Translations under genes and position numbers: made by a program
Source of the DNA: Bacillus sp. FJAT-26390
GTDB lineage: Bacteria > Bacillota > Bacilli > Paenibacillales > Paenibacillaceae
DNA: 64,000 nt
Direction of reading: 5' to 3'
NCBI RefSeq assembly: GCF_001682865.1
Contig: NZ_MAQX01000001.1
Span: 248,001-312,000, forward strand
The notes under the pieces: generated by a model
Told to the model about the DNA's origin: nothing
What the model saw: only the letters and a program-made list of their open reading frames with translations
Database searches by the model: none
In this document: piece by piece, positions 33,750-42,181 of the stretch
Position numbering within the stretch: position 1 is the stretch's first letter
Layout: each line of letters begins with the position of its first letter

Positions 33750-34658
33750 TTGAAATCGATAGCGATACGAGAGCTTGCAGAGAAATTTTCATTAGAAGTG
33801 CTGGCGGGAGAGGATCAGCTGGATCGGCAAATTGCAAAAGCGAGGGCATATCGCCCAGGGCTTGAGTTTGTCGGGTATTTTGAATTTTTTCCGCAGGAGC
33901 ATGTCCAAATATTAGGCAGAAAAGAAATTACTTATTTGCATACGTTAAGTGAAGAGGAACGAAATCATCATATTGGAAATATCGTCAAATATCATCCGCC
34001 ATGTTTTGTCGTTACCGCAGGTCAAGACGGACTGAAATATTTGAAAAAATATTGCGACCAAGAGGGCATTCCTTTGCTTCGCACAAAGATACCAACAGCT
34101 CAGTTTCTAGGGATGCTGGATGCGTATCTGCTCAACTCGCTTGCACCGGAAATTTCGATCCACGGCATCTGCCTGAACGTGTCGGGCATTGGCATTTTGC
34201 TGCGCGGCAAATCAGGCATCGGCAAAAGCGAAACCGCGCATACGTTAATTGGGCGCGGCTCTAGACTGGTAGCGGATGATATCGTCGTATTAAAAAAGCT
34301 GAGCTCGCAAACGCTGCTAGGAACGCACAACGGGAAAACAAAGGAGTTTCTAGCGCTGCGGAGCATTGGGCTTATTAACGTCGTCAGGCTTTATGGCAGG
34401 CAAGCCTTTCAAGACGAGACGCGTATCGTGCTGGATATCGAGCTGACCAGATGGCGGGACAATGAGCTAAACAATGATTTGGAGCTTGTGCCAAAAACGA
34501 CTGAATATATGGGCGTACAAATTCCGCACATTGAGATTCAGGTGCAGCCGGGAAGAGATATTGCGGGTTTGATCGAGGCGGCGGCAAACAACTGGTACCT
34601 TAGACAGCAGGGCTACAGCGCAGTGGAAGAGTTTATGAAGCGTTTGGAAATGGAGTAG
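33750..34658 (+). CDS. HPr kinase/phosphorylase-like protein, divergent paralogue
   Basis: 302 residues from TTG 33750 (AAGGGGG upstream). The overall HprK layout is kept: N-terminal domain, IHG with His138, P-loop GKSGIGKSE (153-161) and LVADD. But the family signature usually written EIRGLGI(I/L)N reads ALRSIGLIN here, losing the Glu and one Gly, and the late VRPGRN motif reads VQPGRD. The canonical hprK neighbours (lgt, ppaX) are absent; the gene lies between an exporter and a GyrI-like gene. It may phosphorylate a protein other than HPr, or lack the phosphorylase activity. Kinase-fold membership is secure, specificity is not. Confidence 0.8.
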   Translation: MKSIAIRELAEKFSLEVLAGEDQLDRQIAKARAYRPGLEFVGYFEFFPQEHVQILGRKEITYLHTLSEEERNHHIGNIVKYHPPCFVVTAGQDGLKYLKKYCDQEGIPLLRTKIPTAQFLGMLDAYLLNSLAPEISIHGICLNVSGIGILLRGKSGIGKSETAHTLIGRGSRLVADDIVVLKKLSSQTLLGTHNGKTKEFLALRSIGLINVVRLYGRQAFQDETRIVLDIELTRWRDNELNNDLELVPKTTEYMGVQIPHIEIQVQPGRDIAGLIEAAANNWYLRQQGYSAVEEFMKRLEME

Positions 34659-34803
34659 CCTTCGTTTTGCAGCCTGTTTATTCCTTACTTGAATGGAATA
34701 AAGGCGAAACGACATTCCATTTGCTAGTAAAGCATGATACACTAAGGGCAGAGAAAGCTCATCCTAGCGCACAAGTCCTGACAGATTCGAAGGAGGAAAC
34801 CGC

Positions 34804-35256
34804 GTGGAAAACTGCTCAATCGTCACCAAACCTGCGCTCCATTTGGCAGGCATTAGCTATTGCGGCCCCTATTCATCCTTTCCGGATGAAGCCATCCGGC
34901 TGCAAACCGAGTTTTTGACACGCAAACATGAGTTAAATGACGCTGCCAAATCTACGGTGCTGTATAGTCCCTATTTTGGAAATGAAGTATTTGCGACGTA
35001 CTTTGCTTGTTATGAGGTGCAGCATCTGGAGGAGGTTCCTCCCGGCATGGTGCAGTTCACGATTCCCGAACATCGTTACGCGATGGTAGCCTGCTCGAAC
35101 AAAAGAATCGGCGAAGGGTATGAGCAGCTTCATACTTGGATAAACGAGATGCGGTTAGAGAAGCAGGAAAACGCCGTATCGCTGGAACTATTTTATATTG
35201 ATGAGCATCATTTGGAGGAAGAGCCGGTAGAACTGCTTATTCCGCTCAAAGGATAA
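34804..35256 (+). CDS. GyrI-like/AraC effector-binding domain protein
   Basis: 150 residues from GTG 34804 with GAAGGAGGAA upstream. The chain is one GyrI-like (SHS2) module: KPALHLAGISYCGPYSSF at the start, YEVQHLEEVPPGMVQFTIPEHRYA in the middle, and LELFYIDEHH near the end. Such stand-alone domains bind small amphipathic or cationic ligands, or act as anti-gyrase-inhibitor proteins; the ligand is unknown. Own ribosome site, followed by a nested terminator. Confidence 0.8.
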   Translation: MENCSIVTKPALHLAGISYCGPYSSFPDEAIRLQTEFLTRKHELNDAAKSTVLYSPYFGNEVFATYFACYEVQHLEEVPPGMVQFTIPEHRYAMVACSNKRIGEGYEQLHTWINEMRLEKQENAVSLELFYIDEHHLEEEPVELLIPLKG

Positions 35257-35278
35257 CCTATATGAAGTGCTTGCGCGC

Positions 35279-35324
35279 AAACGAGAGGAGCATCGAATGA
35301 AAGTCATTCGCTCCGGCTCGTTTT
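35279..35324 (+). terminator. Nested intrinsic terminator
   Basis: AAACGAG/CTCGTTT, GGAG/CTCC and CGAATGA/TCATTCG stack into a long hairpin, with TTTT at the end. Confidence 0.7.
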
Positions 35325-35358
35325 GCGAGGGCAGGCTCTTTTTTGTTTGAACAGGTGA

Positions 35359-35853
35359 ATGAGAAGAGGAAACGTATTGGCGGTTAAAGGGGAAAGAGGA
35401 TCTTCAAGGAGCAGCTTGCCGAAGCTGGCAGCCGCTGGACTGCTGGCAGGTGCGCTCAGCGGCGTTGTACTCGGCCTTACGATGAAGCTGCTGGAGCGGC
35501 TAACGGGATCAGCTGTCTACGTCCTGCTGCTCAATATCGATTTTATTTCGTGGCTGCCGGGCCCAATGAACGAGTGGATGGAGTTTACGCTGCATATGCT
35601 CGTCTCGATTCCGTTAGGCATCCTATATTTATCGCTCTTGTCGCTTTGGCGCTCGCCTGCCGGGCTGAGCCTCGGCATGAGCCTTGCAGCAGCGTGCTGC
35701 ACTTGGATACCGCTCACACAGCTCTCGGAGCGCACCCCAGCCATTGATGATCTTCAAGCGCTCTTATGGTGGCTGATCGGCCATCTTGTATATGGCGCAG
35801 TATTAGCCGCCTTTGGCACATGGTGGGTAAAGAGAGGAAGGATAGAGAAATGA
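35359..35853 (+). CDS. Conserved membrane protein, unknown function
   Basis: 164 residues with four predicted helices (~22-44, 58-72, 84-102, 137-158). Short charged termini. The start is unclear: ATG 35359, or TTG 35377 with AGAGGAAA at a good distance. It overlaps the PhzF-family gene by 4 nt, so they are probably co-expressed. No recognised motif. Confidence 0.65.
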   Translation: MRRGNVLAVKGERGSSRSSLPKLAAAGLLAGALSGVVLGLTMKLLERLTGSAVYVLLLNIDFISWLPGPMNEWMEFTLHMLVSIPLGILYLSLLSLWRSPAGLSLGMSLAAACCTWIPLTQLSERTPAIDDLQALLWWLIGHLVYGAVLAAFGTWWVKRGRIEK

Positions 35854-36641
35854 GTTATGAGTTGCATATTGTAGATGCATTTACAAATGAGCGGTTCAAA
35901 GGCAATCCGGCAGCTGTCTGCCTATTGGAGCAGCCGCAGCCTGAAAGCTGGTTGCAGCAGGTAGCCTCGGAAATGAATCTTTCGGAAACGGCATTTATTG
36001 TGCCTAGACCAGATGGCTACGACCTGCGGTGGTTTACACCTGTAGGCGAGGTTGATTTGTGTGGGCATGCAACGCTGGCTACCGCACATGTATTATGGGA
36101 GTCTGGCAAGCTGCCGCCGGATCAAATGGCAAGCTTTATGACGAAAAGCGGACGATTAACGGCAAGGCGCGACGGAGCTTGGATCGTGATGGATTTCCCG
36201 GCCGAGCCGCCGGAAGCGGCCATTGCGCCAGAGGAGCTTGTTCAGGGCTTGGGGCTTATTCCGAGATATGCCGGCCGCAATCGGATGGATTATTTTGTAG
36301 AGGTGGACAGCGAGGAGACGCTTCGCACGCTGCGTCCGGACTTTGCGATGCTTGCCAGGGTGGAAGCTCGCGGCGTTATTGTAACAAGCCGATCGACTGG
36401 CTCTCCTTATGACTTCGTCTCACGCGCATTTTACCCAGCGACGGGAATCGATGAGGACCCCGTTACAGGATCGGCCCATTGCGCGCTAGCGCCATACTGG
36501 GCAAAGCGGCTGCGCAAGGACGAGCTGGTCGGTTATCAAGCCTCTCAGCGCGGCGGTATCGTGAAGGTGAAGCCGGATGGCGATAGAGTTTATTTGTCGG
36601 GACAAGCGGTAACGGTGTTGAAAGGACAATTGGAGGGATAA
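35850..36641 (+). CDS. PhzF-family isomerase/epimerase-like protein
   Basis: 263 residues from ATG 35850. Typical PhzF features: VDAFTNERFKGNPAAVCLL at the start, catalytic Glu in NLSETAFI, CGHATLATAHV, and DPVTGSAHCALAPYW. The fold is two diaminopimelate-epimerase-like halves. PhzF itself isomerises a phenazine precursor, but most members, including this stand-alone one, have no known substrate; there are no phenazine genes nearby. Confidence 0.92.
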   Translation: MSYELHIVDAFTNERFKGNPAAVCLLEQPQPESWLQQVASEMNLSETAFIVPRPDGYDLRWFTPVGEVDLCGHATLATAHVLWESGKLPPDQMASFMTKSGRLTARRDGAWIVMDFPAEPPEAAIAPEELVQGLGLIPRYAGRNRMDYFVEVDSEETLRTLRPDFAMLARVEARGVIVTSRSTGSPYDFVSRAFYPATGIDEDPVTGSAHCALAPYWAKRLRKDELVGYQASQRGGIVKVKPDGDRVYLSGQAVTVLKGQLEG

Positions 36642-36645
36642 TACG

Positions 36646-36900
36646 ATGTTAATGATGAAACTGCCGAAGGAACAGAAGGAGCAGCTGACCGGCCGGATTC
36701 AGCAGTATTTTGAGCTGGAGCGTTCGGAGACGCTTGGATCGATTGCAGCGGAGCAGCTGCTTGATTTTATGATTCAAGAAATAGGTCCACATTTGTATAA
36801 CCATGCCATTAATGATGCGCGCAAAGCGGTGCTCGAGCGAATGCAGACGCTTGAGGATGAGCTTTATGCGCTTGAGAAGCCGATTGCAGCAAGACGGTGA
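36646..36900 (+). CDS. DUF2164 family protein
   Basis: 84 residues with the DUF2164 pattern LPKEQKEQLTGRIQQYFELE, then GSIAAEQLLDFMIQEIGPHLYN. Starts at ATG 36646 with GGAGGG upstream; ATG codons at 36652 and 36655 are in frame alternatives. Function unknown; small, soluble, helical. Four nt after the PhzF gene, so likely the last member of that operon. Confidence 0.88.
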   Translation: MLMMKLPKEQKEQLTGRIQQYFELERSETLGSIAAEQLLDFMIQEIGPHLYNHAINDARKAVLERMQTLEDELYALEKPIAARR

Positions 36901-36914
36901 TACGGGTCCGATAG

Positions 36915-37340
36915 ATGCAGCGGCGTGCGGCTTTAATAGTGCGCTCCGCATCATCGATCGTCCAAAAATACGATTGGAAGCTATCAACACTCCTTGCCCA
37001 ACTCCCCATGGATACGGTATGGTGCGACGATTTGTATATGAGCACGCCGTTTTTTGCGAAATATTACGAAATGACGGGACAATCGAGCTATTTGGACGAT
37101 GCGGATCGTTATGTCCGGTCTGTTCATAGAGGCTGGGAGGGGCTGAAAAACGAGTGTATCGATAAATTCGGCAACGTTTACGGCGTTTGCAGAGGGTCGG
37201 GATATTCATACTCGGCTTTGTACTATAAAAATGAGCTGACCTGGCAGCTGAATGATACGCATGGCATCGGCATCGTGCTGCTTGCCGGCATCGAAGCGCT
37301 GCGGCTGCGCGAATTTTTTTCATCGCAAACCACGCAATAG
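36915..37340 (+). pseudogene. Decayed GH105 (unsaturated rhamnogalacturonyl hydrolase-like) gene
   Basis: 141 residues are open, but the intact family is about 370. The left part has the GH105 stretch MDTVWCDDLYMSTPFFAKY; the right part jumps to the C-terminal region GYSYSALYYKNELTWQLNDTHGIGIVLLAG. The N-terminal third and much of the middle are missing, as by in-frame deletion. There is no ribosome site. GH105 enzymes remove unsaturated sugars left by pectate lyases; this one cannot form the alpha/alpha barrel, so it should be inactive. Confidence 0.75.
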
Positions 37341-37369
37341 CTTCGGATAACCGCGCCATATTACAAAGA

Positions 37370-37398
37370 AAAAAACACCGCAGCCGCCGGTGTTTTTT
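37370..37398 (+). terminator. Intrinsic terminator, probably bidirectional
   Basis: AAAAAACACCG pairs with CGGTGTTTTTT around a 7-nt loop; T runs occur on both strands. Confidence 0.8.
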
Positions 37399-37508
37399 TC
37401 TTTCTTGTGGGGTTTCATATTAGACAGAGATATGCTATTATAAATGCGAACATAAGTTCTGTTTTCTAGGGTAAAGAACAGGAACATGGCAGGAAAGTAG
37501 GGATAGCG

Positions 37509-38294
37509 TTGGTGACGGATCGATATTCGGAAATAGATGAGGTAATCGCCTTTATTCATGAAAATATTTATGAGCCGCTTCCGCTTGCCAGATTAGCTCA
37601 ATTTGCAGGCTATAGCAGCTTTCATTTCACGCGTATTTTTAAAGAGAGGATCGGTCTATCGCCTTTATATTATGCATCCTCCCACCGCTTGCAAAAAGCA
37701 AAGCATCTTCTGCTGCATACGAATTTGAGCATTCGCGATGTCGGATTAGAGATTGGACAGCAAAGCCTCGGCACCTTTACCTCTAGATTTACCGAGCGCG
37801 TAGGCGTCACCCCGTCTGAATTTCGCAGCTCCGCATTGCAAGTGGAAAGCCAAATGCGTTCCCTGCGGGAGCTAAACGATTGGAGAAAGCTTGAAATTCC
37901 TTCTACCAAGCACGACCGGATTGAAGGGACCGTTCACGCTGAAATCCCTTTTGAGGGAGTCATTCTGCTCGGCTTGTTCGCCAAACCGATTCCAGAAGGA
38001 TTGCCTTTGTACGGAACGCTGCTTTCTTCGATCGGCCATTTTTGTTTGACAGGCGTCAAACCGGGCACCTATTATTTGATGGCAACATCGGTTTCATGGG
38101 GAATGCAAGCAAAGGATGTCCTGCTGCCGCAAAATACGCTGCGTACTAGATCCAAAGAGCCAATCACCGTCACGAGCTGCCTTTCCGTTCCGCATCAACA
38201 GGTTATGCTCTATACGCCACGTCCCGACGACCCGCCCATTTTAATTTCTCTGCCCCTGTTGATGAATAACTTTCTTAAGCGGGGTATCCCATAA
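37509..38294 (+). CDS. AraC-family regulator with N-terminal DNA-binding domain
   Basis: 261 residues. The double helix-turn-helix domain is at the N-terminus (~8-105: LARLAQFAGYSSFHFTRIFKERIGL ... FTERVGVTPSEFR, in two parts), with a ~150-residue C-terminal part of unknown fold, possibly ligand-binding. The start is TTG 37509 or GTG 37512; the ribosome site is weak. It sits alone between terminators. Target unknown. Confidence 0.85.
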   Translation: MVTDRYSEIDEVIAFIHENIYEPLPLARLAQFAGYSSFHFTRIFKERIGLSPLYYASSHRLQKAKHLLLHTNLSIRDVGLEIGQQSLGTFTSRFTERVGVTPSEFRSSALQVESQMRSLRELNDWRKLEIPSTKHDRIEGTVHAEIPFEGVILLGLFAKPIPEGLPLYGTLLSSIGHFCLTGVKPGTYYLMATSVSWGMQAKDVLLPQNTLRTRSKEPITVTSCLSVPHQQVMLYTPRPDDPPILISLPLLMNNFLKRGIP

Positions 38295-38332
38295 TTGTAG
38301 CCGTTAAACCGATAGCCATTGAACTACAAATT

Positions 38333-38374
38333 AAAAACGCTTGTTCATCTCGCTAAATGCTAGATGGACAAGCG
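38333..38374 (-). terminator. Terminator for the diguanylate-cyclase-like gene
   Basis: Stem CGCTTGTTCATC (38338-38349) with GATGGACAAGCG (38363-38374); a T run on the minus strand at 38333-38337. Lies just beyond the minus-strand stop at 38386. Confidence 0.75.
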
Positions 38375-38385
38375 CAGGGAAAGCT

Positions 38386-39558
38386 TTAGGCACGTGATTT
38401 TTTGTAAGCTGGCGTTAATTTGAACGGTGTTACCTTGTTTTTTCCAGTCGTCTTTGAATGGTACATAGCTTCGTCAGCTTGCTTAATCATCTCTTGAACG
38501 GCCTTGCTTTCTTTGGTTGTGCTGAAGCCGACGCTTATCGTAACCATCGTCTCCTGCTCGACTCTGTTCCTAATGGATTCCGCAACAATTTCAGGCTTCA
38601 CGCGTTCAGTACTGATGCAGCTCAGCAGTTCTTCTCCGCCGTATCGTCCAGCCGAGCCAATGCCGCTAGATTCTTCCTTGATAATTTCAGCGACCTGCTT
38701 AAGCACGCCGTCAGCTTTATGATGGCCATGTGTATCGTTTAATTTTTTAAAGTTGTCAATATCGCAAAACAGAATCGCCATCTGCTTGTTGTTTTGGAGC
38801 AGTTGCTCCGCTTTAGAATAAAAATGACGCCGATTATATAAGCCGGTCAGACCATCCATAATAGACGACTGATAGGTATACATAAGCCGCTCGATCACCC
38901 ATTCAAAGAGCAGGATGAACAGCAGCGTGTAATAGATGATCGGCAGCAGCTGGCTAATCGAAATGAGCCAAATAAGCGAGCCATGGAATACATAAGCGTT
39001 GGCGAGCCTAGCAATCTCGCTAGCGAAAAACACGATCAAGCTGGCATAATATTTGGAGCTCATATCCGCGCTTCTGGTATCGAGCATGATCATAAAAATA
39101 ACGATTAAACCATAGAAGTCGAGTGCGGGAAAAGTAAAGGCTTGCGCCTCGACAGCCGTATCCGTCGTAAAGGGCGTAATGGCAAATTGTATGCCTGCAA
39201 TAACGAAAGCCATCATACTCATTATAATAAAGGGAATGACTTTGAGCTGAGCGGAACGATGAGTATATAATTTCATGAAAACAAAGTTTATAATAATAAA
39301 TGAAATGATCTGCAAGATCGTAAATGCCAAATAAAGCCATGGGGATAATGACCAGCCCGGATAGGCCAGAACGACGAGCAAGCACTGCTTGACGATGATG
39401 AGCGGTATTGCTGTAATGAGCAAGCGATAAATTCGTTTATTGCGATAGCTGACGTAAAGCCTTACTGACATAAAAAGCATTAAGATGAGAATGACGATAA
39501 CTGCCGAGGATGAAAGCAATTGACCGTTCGGGCCTGATAGCCATTGTGTAATTGACAT
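38386..39558 (-). CDS. Membrane GGDEF-domain protein (diguanylate cyclase-like)
   Basis: 390 residues. Six or seven helices cover ~15-225; a GGDEF domain covers ~235-380 with the substrate-binding FCDIDNFKKLNDTHGH. The signature reads YGGEELL: Leu replaces the usual Phe in GG(D/E)EF, while the catalytic acidic residues remain. Activity as a diguanylate cyclase is therefore probable but not sure. Related membrane-bound cyclases make cyclic di-GMP in response to a membrane-sensed signal. Monocistronic, divergent from the next glycosyltransferase. Confidence 0.85.
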   Translation of the reverse strand: MSITQWLSGPNGQLLSSSAVIVILILMLFMSVRLYVSYRNKRIYRLLITAIPLIIVKQCLLVVLAYPGWSLSPWLYLAFTILQIISFIIINFVFMKLYTHRSAQLKVIPFIIMSMMAFVIAGIQFAITPFTTDTAVEAQAFTFPALDFYGLIVIFMIMLDTRSADMSSKYYASLIVFFASEIARLANAYVFHGSLIWLISISQLLPIIYYTLLFILLFEWVIERLMYTYQSSIMDGLTGLYNRRHFYSKAEQLLQNNKQMAILFCDIDNFKKLNDTHGHHKADGVLKQVAEIIKEESSGIGSAGRYGGEELLSCISTERVKPEIVAESIRNRVEQETMVTISVGFSTTKESKAVQEMIKQADEAMYHSKTTGKNKVTPFKLTPAYKKSRA

Positions 39559-39682
39559 GAGTTAACCACCGTTATCTAGTATTGGTTGCAGCAGCTTTAC
39601 AGAAACATATGTTCTAATATATCATGTTTTACGGTGTACGAACAGCTGAGGATAGACGTTTTATGTTGAAAGGATGGGACAC

Positions 39683-40810
39683 ATGAATATTTTACAAGCA
39701 TTGTTTTTTCCACCGGAGCAGCCGGGCGGAGTTTCTTCCATGATCCCGTACATTCAGGATAGATTTATTAAGATGGGTTGGCAGATGGAATTGTTCTCCT
39801 TGCCTAAGCGCGTAAGGAGCAAGGGACAGGACGAGGTCGTATTTGAAACCTTTGACCATACGGTCTACAGCGGGAATACGATGGTAGACAAATATATACA
39901 AACCTATAAAGACTACGTATGGTGGACAAAAATGCGCATCAAGAAGCCGTACGATATTATACATGCCCACCATCCGATTGCCGCGCTTGTCATGAAGCAG
40001 CTGTTTCCTGATACGCCGCTTGCGGTGACGATTCACTCCAGCTATGAGCGCGAGCTTATTTTGAACGGGAAAATTAAAGAGGGCGGACCGGAGCATCAGT
40101 TTCTAATGAGCATTTATGGCGAGCTAGAGGCGAAGGCGGATCATTTGCTGACCGTTTCCGAGTCGTTCCGTACTTATATCTCTCCGCACATTAAGCATCC
40201 CGAAAAAATTAAAGTGATTCCAAACGGGTTTGATGAAAAACGATTCAAGCCGATCGCCCATGAAAATGCAGTAACGCAGCTGATTACAGTGTGCAGGCTC
40301 GTTCCGGCGAAGGGACTTGACGTGCTGCTTCATGCTTGCGCGGAGCTTAAGAAGAAAGGCCATCCCTTTGTTCTTCATATCATTGGAGACGGTCCGATAC
40401 GCGAGGAGCTTGAAGCGTTAGCGGTGAAGCTTGATTTGTACGACGATATTATCTTTTACGGCTACATGCTTCATCCAGAGGAGTTCATGCCGTTCTTCGA
40501 TGTGTTCGTGCTGCCATCGCGCGCGGAAGCATTTGGTTCCGTGTTCGCGGAAGCGGCGTTATGCTGGCTAGCGCTCGTCGGGACGAATGTAGGCGGCATA
40601 GCCGAGCAAATCGATGATGGCGTCAATGGATTGCTTGTACCGCCCGAGGACCCAGTAGCGCTTGCGGATGCCCTTGAGAAGGTCGTGACAGATCCGACCT
40701 ATCGATACAATTTGGCAAGAGCAGGCTGGGATAAAGCGAAGAAGGTCTACTCGCTGCAACGGGTAATCGCACAGCTGAAAAAAGTTTATCTCAATATGAA
40801 GCCGGAGTAG
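39683..40810 (+). CDS. Glycosyltransferase, GT4 family
   Basis: 375 residues from ATG 39683 (GAAAGGA upstream; an ATG 9 nt earlier is too close to it). Two Rossmann-like domains: acceptor half ending around residue 170, and a donor-binding half with VCRLVPAKGLDVLLHA, HIIGDGP and the E-x7-E motif EAFGSVFAE. GT4 enzymes use nucleotide sugars with retention of configuration. A typical N-terminal GGVSSMIPY loop is present. Acceptor unknown; no other surface polysaccharide gene is adjacent. Confidence 0.92.
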   Translation: MNILQALFFPPEQPGGVSSMIPYIQDRFIKMGWQMELFSLPKRVRSKGQDEVVFETFDHTVYSGNTMVDKYIQTYKDYVWWTKMRIKKPYDIIHAHHPIAALVMKQLFPDTPLAVTIHSSYERELILNGKIKEGGPEHQFLMSIYGELEAKADHLLTVSESFRTYISPHIKHPEKIKVIPNGFDEKRFKPIAHENAVTQLITVCRLVPAKGLDVLLHACAELKKKGHPFVLHIIGDGPIREELEALAVKLDLYDDIIFYGYMLHPEEFMPFFDVFVLPSRAEAFGSVFAEAALCWLALVGTNVGGIAEQIDDGVNGLLVPPEDPVALADALEKVVTDPTYRYNLARAGWDKAKKVYSLQRVIAQLKKVYLNMKPE

Positions 40811-40844
40811 CGGTTCATTTTAAAACGGAATAGGCGGTTATGGG

Positions 40845-42128
40845 ATGACGGTATCTTTTCGATTCATTCATGCAGCAGATTTGCATTTGGATAGTCCGTT
40901 CCGCGGGTTAGCGAAGGCACCGGATCACGTGAGAGAAGCTTTGACCGAATCGACCTTCGCTGCGCTGCGGCAATTGACGGGAGCCGCAATTCGCGAGCAA
41001 GTGGACTTTATTGTATTAGCCGGCGATCTGTTCGATGAGGCAGATCGCTCCCTGCGGGCGCAGCTTATGCTCGTTCGAGAGTGGGAGAAGCTGGAGGAGC
41101 ATGGCATTGCGGTGTTTATTATTCATGGGAATCATGATCCGCTAAATGGCATGCGGGCTGCTCTTAAGCTGCCGTCTAATGTGCATGTGTTTGGAGCGGA
41201 TCAGATGGAATATAAGCCGGCTTATCGCAGAAGCGGAGAGCTGGCTGCTTTTATTTACGGCAGATCGTACGGCACGCGGATCATGACTGAAAATATGGCA
41301 GCACAATATCAAATTCAGCCGGAGGCGCCGTTTCATATTGCGCTGCTGCATGGCAACGTTGACGGCGATGGTTCGCATGACCCTTACGCGCCATGCACGC
41401 TGGACGAGCTTATCGGCGGCAAAGGCTTCGATTATTGGGCGCTAGGCCATATTCATCATCGCAGAGTACTGCATACTTATCCGCATGTCGTTTATTCCGG
41501 CAATACGCAGGGGAGAAATCCGCGCGAAACAGGGGCAAAGGGCTGTTATATCGTTGATGTGTCTGCTGCAAGGGCGACCGAGCTGACGTTTTTGCCGCTT
41601 GATGAGGTGCGCTGGCTTGAGCATAGCTGCTCTATTGAAGCAGTTGCTTCAGAGCAAGAGCTATTGCAGCAGCTGGATATGGTCATAGAGCAAGTGCTGG
41701 CAGAAGCCGAAGGCCGCTCTGTCATGCTTCGGCTTACGCTTACCGGGCGCGGCACGCTGCATCAGAAGCTATCAGATCCTGTGGTCGTTCGGACGCTGCT
41801 AGAGCAGCTGCAAGAGGGTAGGCCTTATGCATCCGGGGAAGCCTGGGTGCTGGTGCATGGGCTTGAGGCAAATACGGGAGCCGAGCTGAACTGGCTTGAG
41901 CTGGCTTCGGAGGACAGCTTCGCCGGTGAACTATATCGATTGAGCGAGAAGCTGGCAGATGACGAAGCGTTGTGGCGTGATTTTGCGAAGGATGCGCTTG
42001 GTACGATTGCGGGGCATGCGAAGCTGGGCAGGCTTATGCAGGGCAAATGGGACGAGCTGCCAAAGCGCTGGCTGGAGCAAGCGCAGGAGCTGACGGTGGG
42101 GACCCTTCGTGGCAACGATCGGGACTAA
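40845..42128 (+). CDS. yhaO: Metallophosphoesterase DNA repair exonuclease YhaO (SbcD/Mre11-like)
   Basis: 427 residues. Two-metal phosphoesterase motifs in order: HAADLHLDSPF, LAGDLFDEADR, IHGNHDP, LLHGNVDG and LGHIHHR. The C-terminal capping and partner-binding region (~260-420) follows. YhaO resembles Mre11/SbcD nucleases and is always paired with YhaN, an SMC-like ATPase, here 53 nt downstream. Likely a DNA end-processing complex in the cytoplasm. Confidence 0.93.
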   Translation: MTVSFRFIHAADLHLDSPFRGLAKAPDHVREALTESTFAALRQLTGAAIREQVDFIVLAGDLFDEADRSLRAQLMLVREWEKLEEHGIAVFIIHGNHDPLNGMRAALKLPSNVHVFGADQMEYKPAYRRSGELAAFIYGRSYGTRIMTENMAAQYQIQPEAPFHIALLHGNVDGDGSHDPYAPCTLDELIGGKGFDYWALGHIHHRRVLHTYPHVVYSGNTQGRNPRETGAKGCYIVDVSAARATELTFLPLDEVRWLEHSCSIEAVASEQELLQQLDMVIEQVLAEAEGRSVMLRLTLTGRGTLHQKLSDPVVVRTLLEQLQEGRPYASGEAWVLVHGLEANTGAELNWLELASEDSFAGELYRLSEKLADDEALWRDFAKDALGTIAGHAKLGRLMQGKWDELPKRWLEQAQELTVGTLRGNDRD

Positions 42129-42181
42129 TGATGCCAAGCCGGAAAACTTATACGATAACCTTTAGGAGTTGACGATGCAGC

